A stretch of 64,000 nt of DNA from Dinghuibacter silviterrae (GCF_004366355.1 NZ_SODV01000001.1:1-64000), one strand, 5' to 3'. Numbered from the stretch's first letter, positions 52,223 through 62,829 are shown. The notes: generated by a model from the letters alone, not told the origin. A program made the numbers and translations.

Positions 52223-52771
52223 TTAGACGGTTAATTCGTTTTCGGTTTGGAGGTCAATCCCTCTTTTAAAGATCTGTGCGATCACGTAAATGGTCACGCC
52301 CATGAACAGCCATACATCGGCTCCGCCCAGGCGCAGGTCTTGTAGATCGGGTAACTTTACACCTTTTGACACAAGCCACTCGGTATATTTGGTGCCAAAC
52401 CACGAGAACAGGCCAATCAGTAGGGACAGGTAGGACACCCTGAAAAGGAATCGGCCCACGTTTTTGCTAAATGGCCGGGCGATGTCCAGCTTATTATTGT
52501 GCAGGATGTCAATGATCAAATAAAACAAAACGGCTCTCATAACGGATACAAGGCTTATTTGTACCATCTCCGCGAGAAAGTATCCGCGGTCGTAATCATA
52601 AAGACTCGAAAGATCGAGCCCGGGCCAGGATCGATGCGCGTTGACCGGGTTTATCTCCAGCGTATAAATGGTGCTGAAGATGAACCCACCGGCTTCGATA
52701 CTGACACCTACGAATATGATCCAGGCAAGGACATATAGGACTTTTAGCGTTTTTGTAGTGCTTATTGTCAT
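52223..52771 (-). CDS. DUF2975 membrane protein
   Basis: The 182-residue protein has four hydrophobic helices (VLYVLAWIIFVGVSIEAGGF, SLVSVMRAVLFYLIIDIL, LFRVSYLSLLIGLFSWF, WLFMGVTIYVIAQIF) and a C-terminal cytoplasmic tail. DUF2975 proteins with XRE partners are common but without a known activity. ATG 52771 is used. It is the first gene of a five-gene operon. Confidence 0.9.
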   Translation of the reverse strand: MTISTTKTLKVLYVLAWIIFVGVSIEAGGFIFSTIYTLEINPVNAHRSWPGLDLSSLYDYDRGYFLAEMVQISLVSVMRAVLFYLIIDILHNNKLDIARPFSKNVGRFLFRVSYLSLLIGLFSWFGTKYTEWLVSKGVKLPDLQDLRLGGADVWLFMGVTIYVIAQIFKRGIDLQTENELTV

Positions 52772-52798
52772 ATCAATGGGGTTTGATAGCACTAAAGT

Positions 52799-52833
52799 AA
52801 TAAATATTTATTGATAAGCAATAAATATTTATT
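52799..52833. promoter_or_regulatory. Two identical 14-bp palindromes upstream of the DUF2975-HTH operon
   Basis: AATAAATATTTATT occurs at 52799-52812 and again at 52820-52833. Centres are 21 bp apart, two helical turns. Both lie 27-62 bp upstream of the DUF2975 ATG, and the second covers the stop codon of the upstream barrel gene (52832-52834). It is a strong operator candidate for the HTH protein. Confidence 0.75.
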
Positions 52834-55423
52834 ACAAATCAAACATTATTTTCCCCAGCACAATCCTCCCCGGCAGCCCATACGAACTGGCCGTCAGCAT
52901 ATTACCCGACAGATACAACGCCCGGTAGCTCCGTACATTCAGGAAATTGACCGCATCCAGTTGCAAGTCCACCTTCCACTTTTTGAGGCGGTATTTAACC
53001 GACGCATCCGCAAAGAAATATTGGAGGTCCGGATTGCCCTGGCTACGCGTAAAATAGTGCTCGCCGGACAGCTTGAACTGCATACCAGACAAAAGGTTAT
53101 AATAAATAGCACCCTGCTGCTGCAACTGGTCGATTTCAGGCGCCAGGGCGGCCGCGGTCTGAGTCCCCGTGAGCTGATAGCTGACATTCACCTGGTCGCT
53201 CAATTTTGTTGTTGCAGCAAAGACCAGCGTCCAGACAGTAGTATTAAACGGCAGGAACGCGCCGTTTTGTACCTGGACGGAGTGGCTATTCTGCCATTTT
53301 ACTTCTCCGGTGAAGGTGGTACGCAAGGGAAAAGAATACTTGCTGATACTTCCATCTGCCGTCCAGGAGCCGGTGGTGTTGGCATAAGGCAGGACAACCT
53401 GTTGTTGAAAGCTATCGGTGATGACGCCCGATGTGATATTGTTGGCGTGGATGCGCTCGTAGGAGACAGCCAAACTATAGAAAAACAGCGTCAGCGCTTT
53501 ACGGTGACTATACCCCGCCGCCATCAGTTGATCCTGCTTAAGCGTCAGGTCGGCATTGTTGGCAAAGAGCGTCCGGTAATCCTTCAGGATATAGCCATGA
53601 TAAATGTCTTCGACAGTCCCGGTCTGATGGCGATAGTGGTAAAGTAAAGTCACGAAATCCTCCCTACCGGTCTTATATTTTATACGCACTTGTGGATCGA
53701 AGAAGAGTTTTGCCTGGCGCTTATCCAGCGCATATCCGGCATCCGAATAGTCAATCTGTTGAAAGATCAGCGGCAAGGTCAGGTTGGCGTTGAGGTTGTC
53801 ACCCGGTATATCGTAGGCAGCCTGGCCATACAACCTTTTTTTGTCCCATGCAACATGATTGGTCGAGCTGTCAATGGCCGGGCTTAAGTTCGATGTCAGC
53901 ATTTGGGACTGAATACTGCCCCCGGCCATAAAGCTTTTCGTGCCGATATTACCCGGGATCAACCACGAAACATAATTATTGGTATACCAGGTGGGAACAT
54001 TCACCGTCTGGATCAACAGCGAGTCACTATACGAAGGCCCGATCGACCGGCTTTCCGGCTCTGACGTACGGCTGATATAGGAATAGGCCTGGACAAGATC
54101 CTTCGATCCCAGCGGGGCCATCAGGTACAATTCATTGGAAAAGGTACGGGGCTGATCCCTGAGGACCTGGTGAACGGTCGGGCCGTTGGTGTTCAGATCC
54201 GAATAATCCGCCCACCGGTTGTCCTCCAACAACAGCGCGTCATTCACGTATCTTTTATCCTTATTGACGTTGAGGGTCAACTGCGCATGAAGCAAATTTG
54301 GATGAAAGCGGTTCTGCTGCGTTTCGGCATACTGCAGGGTATCCCCCGGGAGGAAGACGCTTGTCCGCTGACTGTAATCCCGCTTTTCTATGTCATGCAG
54401 ATAAGATGCGTTGACGCGCAGTTGCAACCCGTTCTTCAGGTTGACAAGGTTATTGAGGTTCAATAAGCCGGACTGGTTAAAAAAATACCGGTTACGCGCC
54501 AGGGCCGGATCGTTTACCGATCCAAGGGAAAGCAGGGCTGCCGGCGGATCATTGCCGATGCGCAGCTTATAGTCGGCAACATTATGCGACACCAGCTCCT
54601 GTTGCAGGTCCTCCCCCGTATTGTTCCCTTTCAGATAGTCGATGGCCTTATACTTGTCTTTTACCAAAAGGGCATTCAGGTCCGCATCATAGTTACCGGG
54701 CAAGCCCGTACCAGCCGTCTCCTGTCCCAGCAAGCGGGCCTTGGCGCCCTTTTTGAACGTCAGGTTGAGGGCTACGTCGTCACTCTTGACCTTGTTTTGC
54801 AATACCTTCACCGGCTGGTGATTGTCGATCACCTGCACCTGGTCGACCACCCCCTGGGGAATGGTATTCGTGGCAATCGTATACTTGTCGTCGAGCAGGT
54901 TGTCGCCCCCCAGGTATACACCGGAGACCGGCTTGTTGTTATAGCGGATCGTTCCATCGGAAGCAACCGAAATTCCCGGCAACCGCCGGATCACATCCCC
55001 AATCACCCGGTCTTGGGCGCTGCTAAAATCGCTTACTTTATAGCTCAGCGTGTCCCCGCTGGTGCGTAGTCTTGGCCCCTTGGCATGAATGATGACCGAC
55101 GGTAACCGACTCGCCGAGACCGCAAGCGTAAAATCAGCGACCCCGGTCGACCAGGAAACCGCCCGACGCTGCGTACTGTATCCAATGCAACGAGCTTCCA
55201 GGTACAGCGTGTCTGCCCGGAGCCCGGACGGAAGCCGCAAGGCATAATTTCCCCTGGCATCTGCGGTTGTAAACGCCATGATGACACTGCCTTCCGCGTT
55301 CCTGAGGTTAACGCTGGCGTAAGACACGGGGCTACCCGTGCTGTCCATGACCGTGCCTTTTAACACCTGGGCATCCGCGGACAGCGACAACAGGATAACC
55401 GCAAGCAGAATGACCGGTTTCAT
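52832..55423 (-). CDS. Outer-membrane beta-barrel protein with carboxypeptidase-like domain
   Basis: The 863-residue protein has a signal peptide (LSLSADAQ) and a CarboxypepD_reg-like domain (LKGTVMDSTGSPVSYASVNL). A plug-like part follows (VIGDVIRRLPGISVASDGTI, YNNKPVSGVYLGGDNLLDDK) and then a long beta-barrel ending GKIMFDL. It looks like a TonB-dependent receptor relative (OMP_b-brl_3 type) without a SusD partner. Its start overlaps the GLPGLI stop by 4 nt. Confidence 0.9.
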   Translation of the reverse strand: MKPVILLAVILLSLSADAQVLKGTVMDSTGSPVSYASVNLRNAEGSVIMAFTTADARGNYALRLPSGLRADTLYLEARCIGYSTQRRAVSWSTGVADFTLAVSASRLPSVIIHAKGPRLRTSGDTLSYKVSDFSSAQDRVIGDVIRRLPGISVASDGTIRYNNKPVSGVYLGGDNLLDDKYTIATNTIPQGVVDQVQVIDNHQPVKVLQNKVKSDDVALNLTFKKGAKARLLGQETAGTGLPGNYDADLNALLVKDKYKAIDYLKGNNTGEDLQQELVSHNVADYKLRIGNDPPAALLSLGSVNDPALARNRYFFNQSGLLNLNNLVNLKNGLQLRVNASYLHDIEKRDYSQRTSVFLPGDTLQYAETQQNRFHPNLLHAQLTLNVNKDKRYVNDALLLEDNRWADYSDLNTNGPTVHQVLRDQPRTFSNELYLMAPLGSKDLVQAYSYISRTSEPESRSIGPSYSDSLLIQTVNVPTWYTNNYVSWLIPGNIGTKSFMAGGSIQSQMLTSNLSPAIDSSTNHVAWDKKRLYGQAAYDIPGDNLNANLTLPLIFQQIDYSDAGYALDKRQAKLFFDPQVRIKYKTGREDFVTLLYHYRHQTGTVEDIYHGYILKDYRTLFANNADLTLKQDQLMAAGYSHRKALTLFFYSLAVSYERIHANNITSGVITDSFQQQVVLPYANTTGSWTADGSISKYSFPLRTTFTGEVKWQNSHSVQVQNGAFLPFNTTVWTLVFAATTKLSDQVNVSYQLTGTQTAAALAPEIDQLQQQGAIYYNLLSGMQFKLSGEHYFTRSQGNPDLQYFFADASVKYRLKKWKVDLQLDAVNFLNVRSYRALYLSGNMLTASSYGLPGRIVLGKIMFDL

Positions 55424-56325
55424 GGCTTTTCCGGTAATTCGATCGGGTTATTGATCACCGGACCCGCCGGACGTGCCTTAATATCGACGCTCATCCTCGG
55501 GCCATTATCCCCGGCCATACCGCCGTTGTGCGCCGCCATCGCCGATTGTGCAAAGGCATTGGGGTCCTTTTTGTACGCTGCCTGCAGTTTGGCAAATTCC
55601 TTGTCGGTGGTCTTTGTCGCATTTTCGGGAAGACTGATGAGATCGGGGTCTCCGTTAAAGTCAATTCCAGGCATGGGGGGCGGGCCGCTTTGATCACTAT
55701 CGTTAGCTATTGCCGCTGCCTTTTCAATCCCGTCGAAAAGAAACTGGACATCCCTCTTTGTATCATAGGCTTCGACGATCACCCCCGGCAGGCCGCCCAA
55801 TTCCCAGGGACCGGTGTGCAAAGGCAAATCAGGGCAAAACCAGGCGATATAATCCCTTCCTTTGAAATGACCCGTTGCCTTTTGGCAGTGAAGACGGCCA
55901 AAGGTGGCCGTATCACCGGTCACCTGCCAGGCAATAACAGGCAAGGGATCGGTCACCAGGAAGCTGCCAAACAGCTCCTCTTTCCGCACCAATTGCCCGG
56001 TATTCGGGAATTGAAAGTACTCGCTTCCGGTACCGGCGACATGTATATTGAACATGATGGGTCCGCCCGCCGCGGCCGCAGCCGCTGTCCGGTACTCCTT
56101 TTTTGTCTGGGCAATCCACCGTTGCCTGTCATAGCTCCTGTACACACTGGCATTTTTACCAATGGCCAACACCATGTCCTCTTTATAGGGATTCGCGCGG
56201 TCCGACGTATCCCGTACATGAGAAAACTTGTAGTGAAGGAACAACAGTGCAGTGTCCGGCTGCTGAGCCCGGGCGCCAGGGGCTGAAAGGATGATCCCCG
56301 CGCTCAATAAGATTGACCATTTCAT
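55420..56325 (-). CDS. GLPGLI family secreted protein
   Basis: The 301-residue protein has a signal peptide (APGARAQQ) and the family hallmark as GLPGVI in ELGGLPGVIVEAYDTKRD (near residue 180). A phosphate- or metal-rich tail is not seen. GLPGLI proteins often neighbour an outer-membrane barrel gene of the same type, as here with a 4-nt overlap. They have no proven function. Gene order suggests that both are regulated by the divergent histidine kinase pair. Confidence 0.9.
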   Translation of the reverse strand: MKWSILLSAGIILSAPGARAQQPDTALLFLHYKFSHVRDTSDRANPYKEDMVLAIGKNASVYRSYDRQRWIAQTKKEYRTAAAAAAGGPIMFNIHVAGTGSEYFQFPNTGQLVRKEELFGSFLVTDPLPVIAWQVTGDTATFGRLHCQKATGHFKGRDYIAWFCPDLPLHTGPWELGGLPGVIVEAYDTKRDVQFLFDGIEKAAAIANDSDQSGPPPMPGIDFNGDPDLISLPENATKTTDKEFAKLQAAYKKDPNAFAQSAMAAHNGGMAGDNGPRMSVDIKARPAGPVINNPIELPEKP

Positions 56326-56328
56326 AGC

Positions 56329-56357
56329 TGTTATGATTTTCGGACAATTTTATAACA
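56329..56357. promoter_or_regulatory. Inverted repeat between GLPGLI and histidine kinase genes
   Basis: TGTTAT (56329-56334) and ATAACA (56352-56357) form a 6-bp inverted repeat with 17 bp between. It is immediately upstream of the GLPGLI start codon at 56325. A response regulator might bind here, though LytTR sites are usually direct repeats. Confidence 0.3.
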
Positions 56358-56486
56358 CGGGGCGCCCACGGCAAAAGCGGTGTGATGAACAAGTGGGATT
56401 TGTGATGTCCGCCATCGGATCTCAAAAATGGCGTGTTCATAACAATCCTCCCCCGGGGGACCGGTACTTCCATTAACTTCGTCAAT

Positions 56487-57689
56487 ATGCGCCGCAACCC
56501 GGTCAGATATATCATCCAGGTCATCATTCATGTCCTATTTTGGACGGGGGTATATTATACCCTGAAGGCACTGACGACCACTTCTTTTGGTATGGTGCTC
56601 AGGAACGGAGACAGGGGCACTCAAAAAGTGGATATCCAGTTATCATTCCCTTATTCATGGATAGTGCTCGGGTTCCTTATAGTCCTGTTTTATACCAACA
56701 CCCTTTGGTTGTTTAAACAGGTGCTCAGGTATAAAAGCGCCGCGGGCCGGGTAGCAGTCATCGCCAGCTGGTGTATCCTGCTCTTTACCATAAACTTCCT
56801 GGTGATCCGTTGGCGCATCAACGTTGACAATGCCCCCTATATCATCAGCCATCAGCAATTTTCGGGCGGGAAAGACTCCCTGCCCAAAATGACATTCAAC
56901 TCGGCCCTACCATCGGCCAAACTTCCGGACCTCCCTTCTCCCCCGGACGTACCCGTGTCTCCGGTAGACAACTGGCTGCACATGCAGCTCGTTATTGCCC
57001 TGATTTTTCTTTCGGTGCTGGCGGTTGCCATAGCGCAGTTCTTTATAAAGGAATGGATACGGAACGATCTGACACGAACCCAGGCCGAGGCCCAGCAGCT
57101 CAGTACCGAAATCAAGTTCCTCCGGTCACAGGTAAACCCCCATTTCCTGTTTAACACGCTCAACAACCTTTTTTCCATGGCCCAGAAAAAAGGCAACGAC
57201 GAGCTGGCCGACGGCATTTCAAAGTTGTCCGGTATGATGCGCTATATGATCTATGAAAGCAACACCGAGCAGGTCTACCTCCAAAAAGAGATCGAATACC
57301 TGAAGAATTGTATTGCGTTACATAAACTTCGCTATGCCGGCGGTGAGGTGGAAGTCGCCTTTAGCTATCCCCCGCCGGGGGCGATCGGAGAAGTGCAGAT
57401 TGCACCCATGCTTTTCATCCCGTTTCTCGAAAACGCTTTTAAGCATGGCATCGCGATCGGCGAACGCTCCTGCATCACCGTGACCATCACCGCCGGCGCC
57501 GGAAAGCTGAACTTCACCTGCGAAAATACCGACCATAGCCATGTCAGGCGGCTGGAAGAAGAGAAGACCGGTATCGGGCTGGCCAATGTGCGTCGCCGCC
57601 TGGAACTGGTCTATCCCGGCCGATATGCGCTATACGCCGGGCCAAAAGACGGGAAATATCTTGTACACCTTCAAATCGCATACTCATGA
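56487..57689 (+). CDS. LytS/YehU-type sensor histidine kinase
   Basis: The 400-residue protein has four membrane segments (QVIIHVLFWTGVYYTLKALT, WIVLGFLIVLFYTNTLWLF, VAVIASWCILLFTINFLVI, MQLVIALIFLSVLAVAIAQF) and a loop between the third and fourth that is likely extracytoplasmic. The His_kinase domain follows, with phosphorylated H219 in RSQVNPHFLFNTLNN, and then an ATPase domain (FIPFLENAFKHG, GIGLANVRRRLELVY). ATG 56487 is used. The response regulator overlaps by 4 nt. Confidence 0.92.
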   Translation: MRRNPVRYIIQVIIHVLFWTGVYYTLKALTTTSFGMVLRNGDRGTQKVDIQLSFPYSWIVLGFLIVLFYTNTLWLFKQVLRYKSAAGRVAVIASWCILLFTINFLVIRWRINVDNAPYIISHQQFSGGKDSLPKMTFNSALPSAKLPDLPSPPDVPVSPVDNWLHMQLVIALIFLSVLAVAIAQFFIKEWIRNDLTRTQAEAQQLSTEIKFLRSQVNPHFLFNTLNNLFSMAQKKGNDELADGISKLSGMMRYMIYESNTEQVYLQKEIEYLKNCIALHKLRYAGGEVEVAFSYPPPGAIGEVQIAPMLFIPFLENAFKHGIAIGERSCITVTITAGAGKLNFTCENTDHSHVRRLEEEKTGIGLANVRRRLELVYPGRYALYAGPKDGKYLVHLQIAYS

Positions 57690-58363
57690 TCACGTGTATC
57701 GCCGTGGATGACGAGCCGATGGCGCTGGAGGTGATCGAACGCTACTGCGCCAAAAGCGAACTGGTAGACCTGAAGGCTGTATTTCGCGAGCCCATAAAAG
57801 CAGTCGAATACCTTGGCCGGGAAAAAACGGACCTGGTCTTTCTGGACATCAACATGCCGGATATCAGCGGGATGCAACTGGTACAAACCCTGTCACCAAG
57901 ACCAATGATCATCTTTACCACCGCCTATAGCCACTATGCCGTGGAAAGCTATAACCTGAACGCCGTCGACTATCTTTTAAAACCGATCACCTTCGAACGA
58001 TTCCTCGCCTCGGTCAACAAGGCGATCACAGCCCTTCCCGCCAGGGATTACGACCGGAATATTTTTATAAAAAGCGGCCCGCAAACATACCAGGTCAGCC
58101 TCAGGGAAATCCTGTACCTCGAAAAGGATGGGAATTACATCAATCTGTACCTGAAAGACAGAACGATCCTCATCCGCGAAAGCATGGGGGATATATTCGA
58201 CCTGGTACCTGCTTCGGACTTTGTCCGTGTCCACAAGTCGTATGTCGTGGCCATAAAACATATTGCCATGATAGAGGCCTACCAACTGACGGTCAATGGC
58301 AAAAAGATACCTATCGGCGCCACCTATCGCGAATCGTTGCGCTCCAGGCTCGGGATCAGTTAA
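57686..58363 (+). CDS. LytTR response regulator
   Basis: The 225-residue protein has a receiver domain with phosphorylation site D54 (VFLDINMPD) and a C-terminal LytTR DNA-binding domain (FIKSGPQTYQVSLREILYLE, ASDFVRVHKSYVVAIKHIAM). It works with the overlapping LytS-type kinase and may control the divergent GLPGLI/barrel pair. Its last 8 nt overlap, in convergent direction, the AraC gene end. Confidence 0.93.
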   Translation: MITCIAVDDEPMALEVIERYCAKSELVDLKAVFREPIKAVEYLGREKTDLVFLDINMPDISGMQLVQTLSPRPMIIFTTAYSHYAVESYNLNAVDYLLKPITFERFLASVNKAITALPARDYDRNIFIKSGPQTYQVSLREILYLEKDGNYINLYLKDRTILIRESMGDIFDLVPASDFVRVHKSYVVAIKHIAMIEAYQLTVNGKKIPIGATYRESLRSRLGIS

Positions 58364-59294
58364 ACGACGCCCTGAATTCCAACGGACTTTGGCGGGTCTT
58401 ACTCTTAAACAGCTTGCTAAACGAGGCCGGATGCTCAAAGCCCAATTCATAGGCGATTTCGCTGATGGACAGCTCCGTGGTGGAGAGTTTTTCCTTGGCT
58501 TTCTCAATAATCACTTTATGAATGTGCTCCTGCGTATTCAACCCCGTCAATGACTTGAGCAGGCCCCGGAGATAATTGGGTGAAATGTGCAGACTTTCAG
58601 AAATGTATTGTACGGTGGGCAACCCTTCCGTTGCCAGTTTGTTGCTGTCTACATAGTCGTTGAGCAGGTCCTCCAACTTTTCCAATACGCCACTATGGGT
58701 TATTTTACGCGTGATAAACTGACGATTGTAAAACCTTTCCGCATAAGTAAACAACAATTCCAGTTCGGCAACAATGATATTCTGGCTGAATGCATCAATA
58801 TTTGTCTTGTACTCCTGCTGAATGTTCTTAATGATACTGACGATTTTCTTTTCCTCTTTTGGCGCCAGATGCAAGGCCTCATTGGCGGAATAATCGAAAA
58901 AACCATACTGTTTAATCGTCTTCGCCAGCTTCGTCCGCCATAAAAAATCCGGATGTATCAATATAAACCAGCCGGACATTTTGGATAACCGTTTTCCTAA
59001 CGGCGCAATACCAAAGACCTGCCCGGGAGACATAAAAAACAAGGTGCTGGCTTCAAAATCACCACCTTCCTTTAACTTATGGGGGATCGTGGCATGGCTC
59101 CCGTATGTGTATTGAAAACGGCCGTTCTCGTGCGCCTTCAGTGAAATCCAATAAAAATCGCACATCAATTTGATGGGCTCCTTAATCTCCGTCCCCCTCA
59201 GCGTCTCCAAATTGATGACACTGATATGGGGATGGTCCGGCAGGGGCAAGCCCGCCATCTGATGATATTCACTGATGGTCTTTATATGATGCAT
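58356..59294 (-). CDS. AraC family transcriptional regulator
   Basis: The 312-residue protein has an N-terminal cupin-like region and a C-terminal double HTH (GLPTVQYISESLHISPNYLR, SISEIAYELGFEHPASFSKL). It is a clear paralogue of the truncated AraC at 63397 (shared RFYNRQFITR, LEKLEDLLNDY). ATG 59294 is used. It overlaps the NmrA-like gene by 26 nt and is the last gene of the reductive cluster. Confidence 0.92.
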   Translation of the reverse strand: MHHIKTISEYHQMAGLPLPDHPHISVINLETLRGTEIKEPIKLMCDFYWISLKAHENGRFQYTYGSHATIPHKLKEGGDFEASTLFFMSPGQVFGIAPLGKRLSKMSGWFILIHPDFLWRTKLAKTIKQYGFFDYSANEALHLAPKEEKKIVSIIKNIQQEYKTNIDAFSQNIIVAELELLFTYAERFYNRQFITRKITHSGVLEKLEDLLNDYVDSNKLATEGLPTVQYISESLHISPNYLRGLLKSLTGLNTQEHIHKVIIEKAKEKLSTTELSISEIAYELGFEHPASFSKLFKSKTRQSPLEFRASFN

Positions 59295-60255
59295 AGGCTT
59301 TGGCAAAGATAGGTGCATATTCACTGAGTTTTGTTTTACCCAGCACAGGACGATGCTTATAATAATCTTCATATACCCTCCCCGAACGGCCGGAGGCGCC
59401 CATTTCCACCAATCCGTGTACCAGCATTTCGTTCATCCCCCTTTTGAGCATCGTGTTTGTCAACATTTTATCAGAGATACTCCCCCATTTCAAATAGGGT
59501 TTTCCGATAGCCGCCCCCAATATCCCGGCCACCTCATTGCAGGTACGTTCTTCGCTGGCTATGTATCGTACCGTGTAGCCTTCAAACGGCTTATCCATTT
59601 CCTCGGCGATAACCGCGGCAATGTCGATCGGCGACACCAACAAGTTCACAATATCGCCTCCATAATTAGCCATAATCAGTCCCCGTTTGCCACGCAACAA
59701 GCCCGATAGGCCATAGTGCTGTAGAGCCATGATCGCTCCGACAAACCCTTTGCTTAATGATTTAATCACTTCGATATTGGCCAGCAGGTTATAATAAAAC
59801 CCCACCGGCCGCATAAATTTGATAGAGACGTCGGCCGGCAGTGTTTTCAAAATAGTTTCCGCCATAAAGTGAAACTTTAAAAGCCCCACACCCGTATCGG
59901 TATGCGCCCCGATACTGCTCAAATGCACCACTTTTTTAATACCCGATCTTTCCACGGCCGATTTGTATGTGTTTACTATTTCCGCGACCGCCTTGTAGGG
60001 GTCATACGTCTTGTCAAACATCCTGTCCTGGGCGCTTGGCTCCATAAGGTACACAATGTCTGCTCCATGGAATGTATTCACCAGGAAATCAAGGTCTTTT
60101 ATGGAACCGATGGCCGCTTTTGCGCCCAAGGCGTCAATGTCCTTTTGCCGCTCGGCCTTACTGCTAATGACGGTTACGCGGTGGCCTTTTCGTACCAATT
60201 CTGTAGCAAGGGGTTTGCTGATATTGCCCAGTGAGCCCGTTAATACGATATTCAT
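59269..60255 (-). CDS. NmrA-like NAD(P)-binding epimerase family protein
   Basis: The 328-residue protein starts MNIVLTGSLGNISKPLATEL, with a Rossmann N-terminus (GSLGNISKP, VTVISSKAERQKDIDALG) and the extended-SDR middle (VVHLSSIGAHTDTGVGLLKF). The classical YxxxK is not evident, as in NmrA-like redox sensors and quinone oxidoreductases. ATG 60255 begins the family sequence. It overlaps the downstream AraC gene by 26 nt. Confidence 0.88.
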   Translation of the reverse strand: MNIVLTGSLGNISKPLATELVRKGHRVTVISSKAERQKDIDALGAKAAIGSIKDLDFLVNTFHGADIVYLMEPSAQDRMFDKTYDPYKAVAEIVNTYKSAVERSGIKKVVHLSSIGAHTDTGVGLLKFHFMAETILKTLPADVSIKFMRPVGFYYNLLANIEVIKSLSKGFVGAIMALQHYGLSGLLRGKRGLIMANYGGDIVNLLVSPIDIAAVIAEEMDKPFEGYTVRYIASEERTCNEVAGILGAAIGKPYLKWGSISDKMLTNTMLKRGMNEMLVHGLVEMGASGRSGRVYEDYYKHRPVLGKTKLSEYAPIFAKAYASYKDHQ

Positions 60256-60381
60256 TTCGGTATATTTTATACCGCAAAGCTCATGGAGAACCAGCCATCT
60301 TAGGTGGTCAAAACGCCTTTTCCCATTGCCAAAACGCCTCCACGTGCTAAATCCCCATACCAATAAGTACGACAACATTGG

Positions 60382-61443
60382 TCATGGTATCTCATTTAAT
60401 GAATTCATATCTATGACAAACCGGTAGTGAACATCCCCCTTTTCCAATCGCTCGAAAGCCTTGTTGACATACCCCATATCGATCTTCTCGATCTCCGCCA
60501 CGATCGTATGTTTTGCGCAAAAGTCCAGCATTTCCTGGGTTTCAGCAATCCCGCCGATATTGGAACCGGCAAAGCTCCGATTCCCCATGACGACATTAAA
60601 AGCCCCGATTTCCAGGGGAGCGGGCGGCAGCCCCACCAATACAACAGCTCCGTCATGCCGCAACAAATTCAGATAGGTATTCACATCGTGCTTCGCCGAC
60701 ACCGTGTCGATGATAAAATGCAGGCTGCGCGCATACTTCGCCATCTGTCCCGCATCGCTCGACAACACAGCCTCATCGGCACCCAGCCGCTTTGCATCGG
60801 CCACCTTGGAAGCGGATGTCGTGAATACCACTACATGCGCACCCATCGCCTTGGCTATTTTAATGGCCAGGTGCCCCAGGCCGCCAATACCAAGAATGCC
60901 GACCTTTTTACCAGGGCCCGCGCCCCAATGCTTTAACGGAGAATATACGGTAATTCCGGCGCACAACAGCGGCGCAGCGGCCGCCAGGTCTTTAAAATCC
61001 GGCATGTGCAGCACGTACTTTTCGTTGCAGACATAGACTTTGGAGAAACCGCCATAGGTAACGCCACCGAGCTCCTTATCCGGGCTGTTGAACGAGTACG
61101 TCACTCCGTTCTCGCAAAATTGCTCGATCCCGTCCTTGCAGGACTCGCAATGCCCGCAGCTGTCAACGATACAGCCAACGGCCGCCAGGTCACCCACCTT
61201 AAACGATTGGACATGCTCCCCTACCGCGGTTACCCGGCCGACAATCTCGTGGCCCGGTACGATCGGGTACGTTGTACCGCCAAAGTCATTTTTGATCTGA
61301 TGCAGATCGGAATGGCAAATGCCGCAATATAATATCTCTATTTCTACGTCATGCGCCTGTACCACGCGACGCTTTATGCTGATACCCTTCAACGGCTCCG
61401 TGGCGGCAGCCGTGCCAAATGCTTGTACTTGTTTAGTTTCCAT
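60382..61443 (-). CDS. Zinc-dependent NAD(P) alcohol dehydrogenase
   Basis: The 353-residue enzyme is a paralogue of the 15777-16820 protein, with CGICHSDLHQ, PGHEIVGRV, structural zinc CGHCESCKDGIEQFC and GIGGLGHLAIKIAKAMG. It acts on aldehydes and alcohols. Its start overlaps the cupin gene by 11 nt. It is the fourth gene of the SnoaL-AKR-cupin-ADH-NmrA-AraC set. Confidence 0.93.
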   Translation of the reverse strand: METKQVQAFGTAAATEPLKGISIKRRVVQAHDVEIEILYCGICHSDLHQIKNDFGGTTYPIVPGHEIVGRVTAVGEHVQSFKVGDLAAVGCIVDSCGHCESCKDGIEQFCENGVTYSFNSPDKELGGVTYGGFSKVYVCNEKYVLHMPDFKDLAAAAPLLCAGITVYSPLKHWGAGPGKKVGILGIGGLGHLAIKIAKAMGAHVVVFTTSASKVADAKRLGADEAVLSSDAGQMAKYARSLHFIIDTVSAKHDVNTYLNLLRHDGAVVLVGLPPAPLEIGAFNVVMGNRSFAGSNIGGIAETQEMLDFCAKHTIVAEIEKIDMGYVNKAFERLEKGDVHYRFVIDMNSLNEIP

Positions 61444-61834
61444 ATTCTTCGTCTGTTACGGGCTCCAACCAGGTCACAGGACCCTTTTCGCCCAGGTTCG
61501 TAATGGCAATGTGTGTGAGTGCGCTGTCGCGGGTGGCTCCGTGCCAGTGTTCGACTCCCGAAGGAATCACCACGACATCGCCCTTTGTCAGGGCGTGGGC
61601 AGTTTTTCCCCGCTCCTGATACCACCCGGCCCCATCGGTAACCAGCAAAATTTGTCCCCGCGGATGGGTATGCCAGTTGTTGCGGCAACCCGGTTCAAAT
61701 TCCACGTTGCCTATGGTAAAGGTGCCCGTCTCGTCTGTCGGGACAAGGCTTAAAACCCAGGCAGCACCGGTAAAATACTCGGATGGCGCCTGTTGCCCAC
61801 GGGGGAAAATCCCCTCATTTTTATCTGTAGTCAT
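61433..61834 (-). CDS. Cupin domain protein
   Basis: The 133-residue protein has the two cupin motifs NNWHTHPRGQILLVTDGAGW and PSGVEHWHGA, with histidine ligands for a metal. Members include small isomerases and lyases; the activity here is unknown. It lies 5 nt after the aldo/keto reductase gene. Confidence 0.9.
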   Translation of the reverse strand: MTTDKNEGIFPRGQQAPSEYFTGAAWVLSLVPTDETGTFTIGNVEFEPGCRNNWHTHPRGQILLVTDGAGWYQERGKTAHALTKGDVVVIPSGVEHWHGATRDSALTHIAITNLGEKGPVTWLEPVTDEEYGN

Positions 61835-61839
61835 ACGTA

Positions 61840-62829
<990 letters not shown>

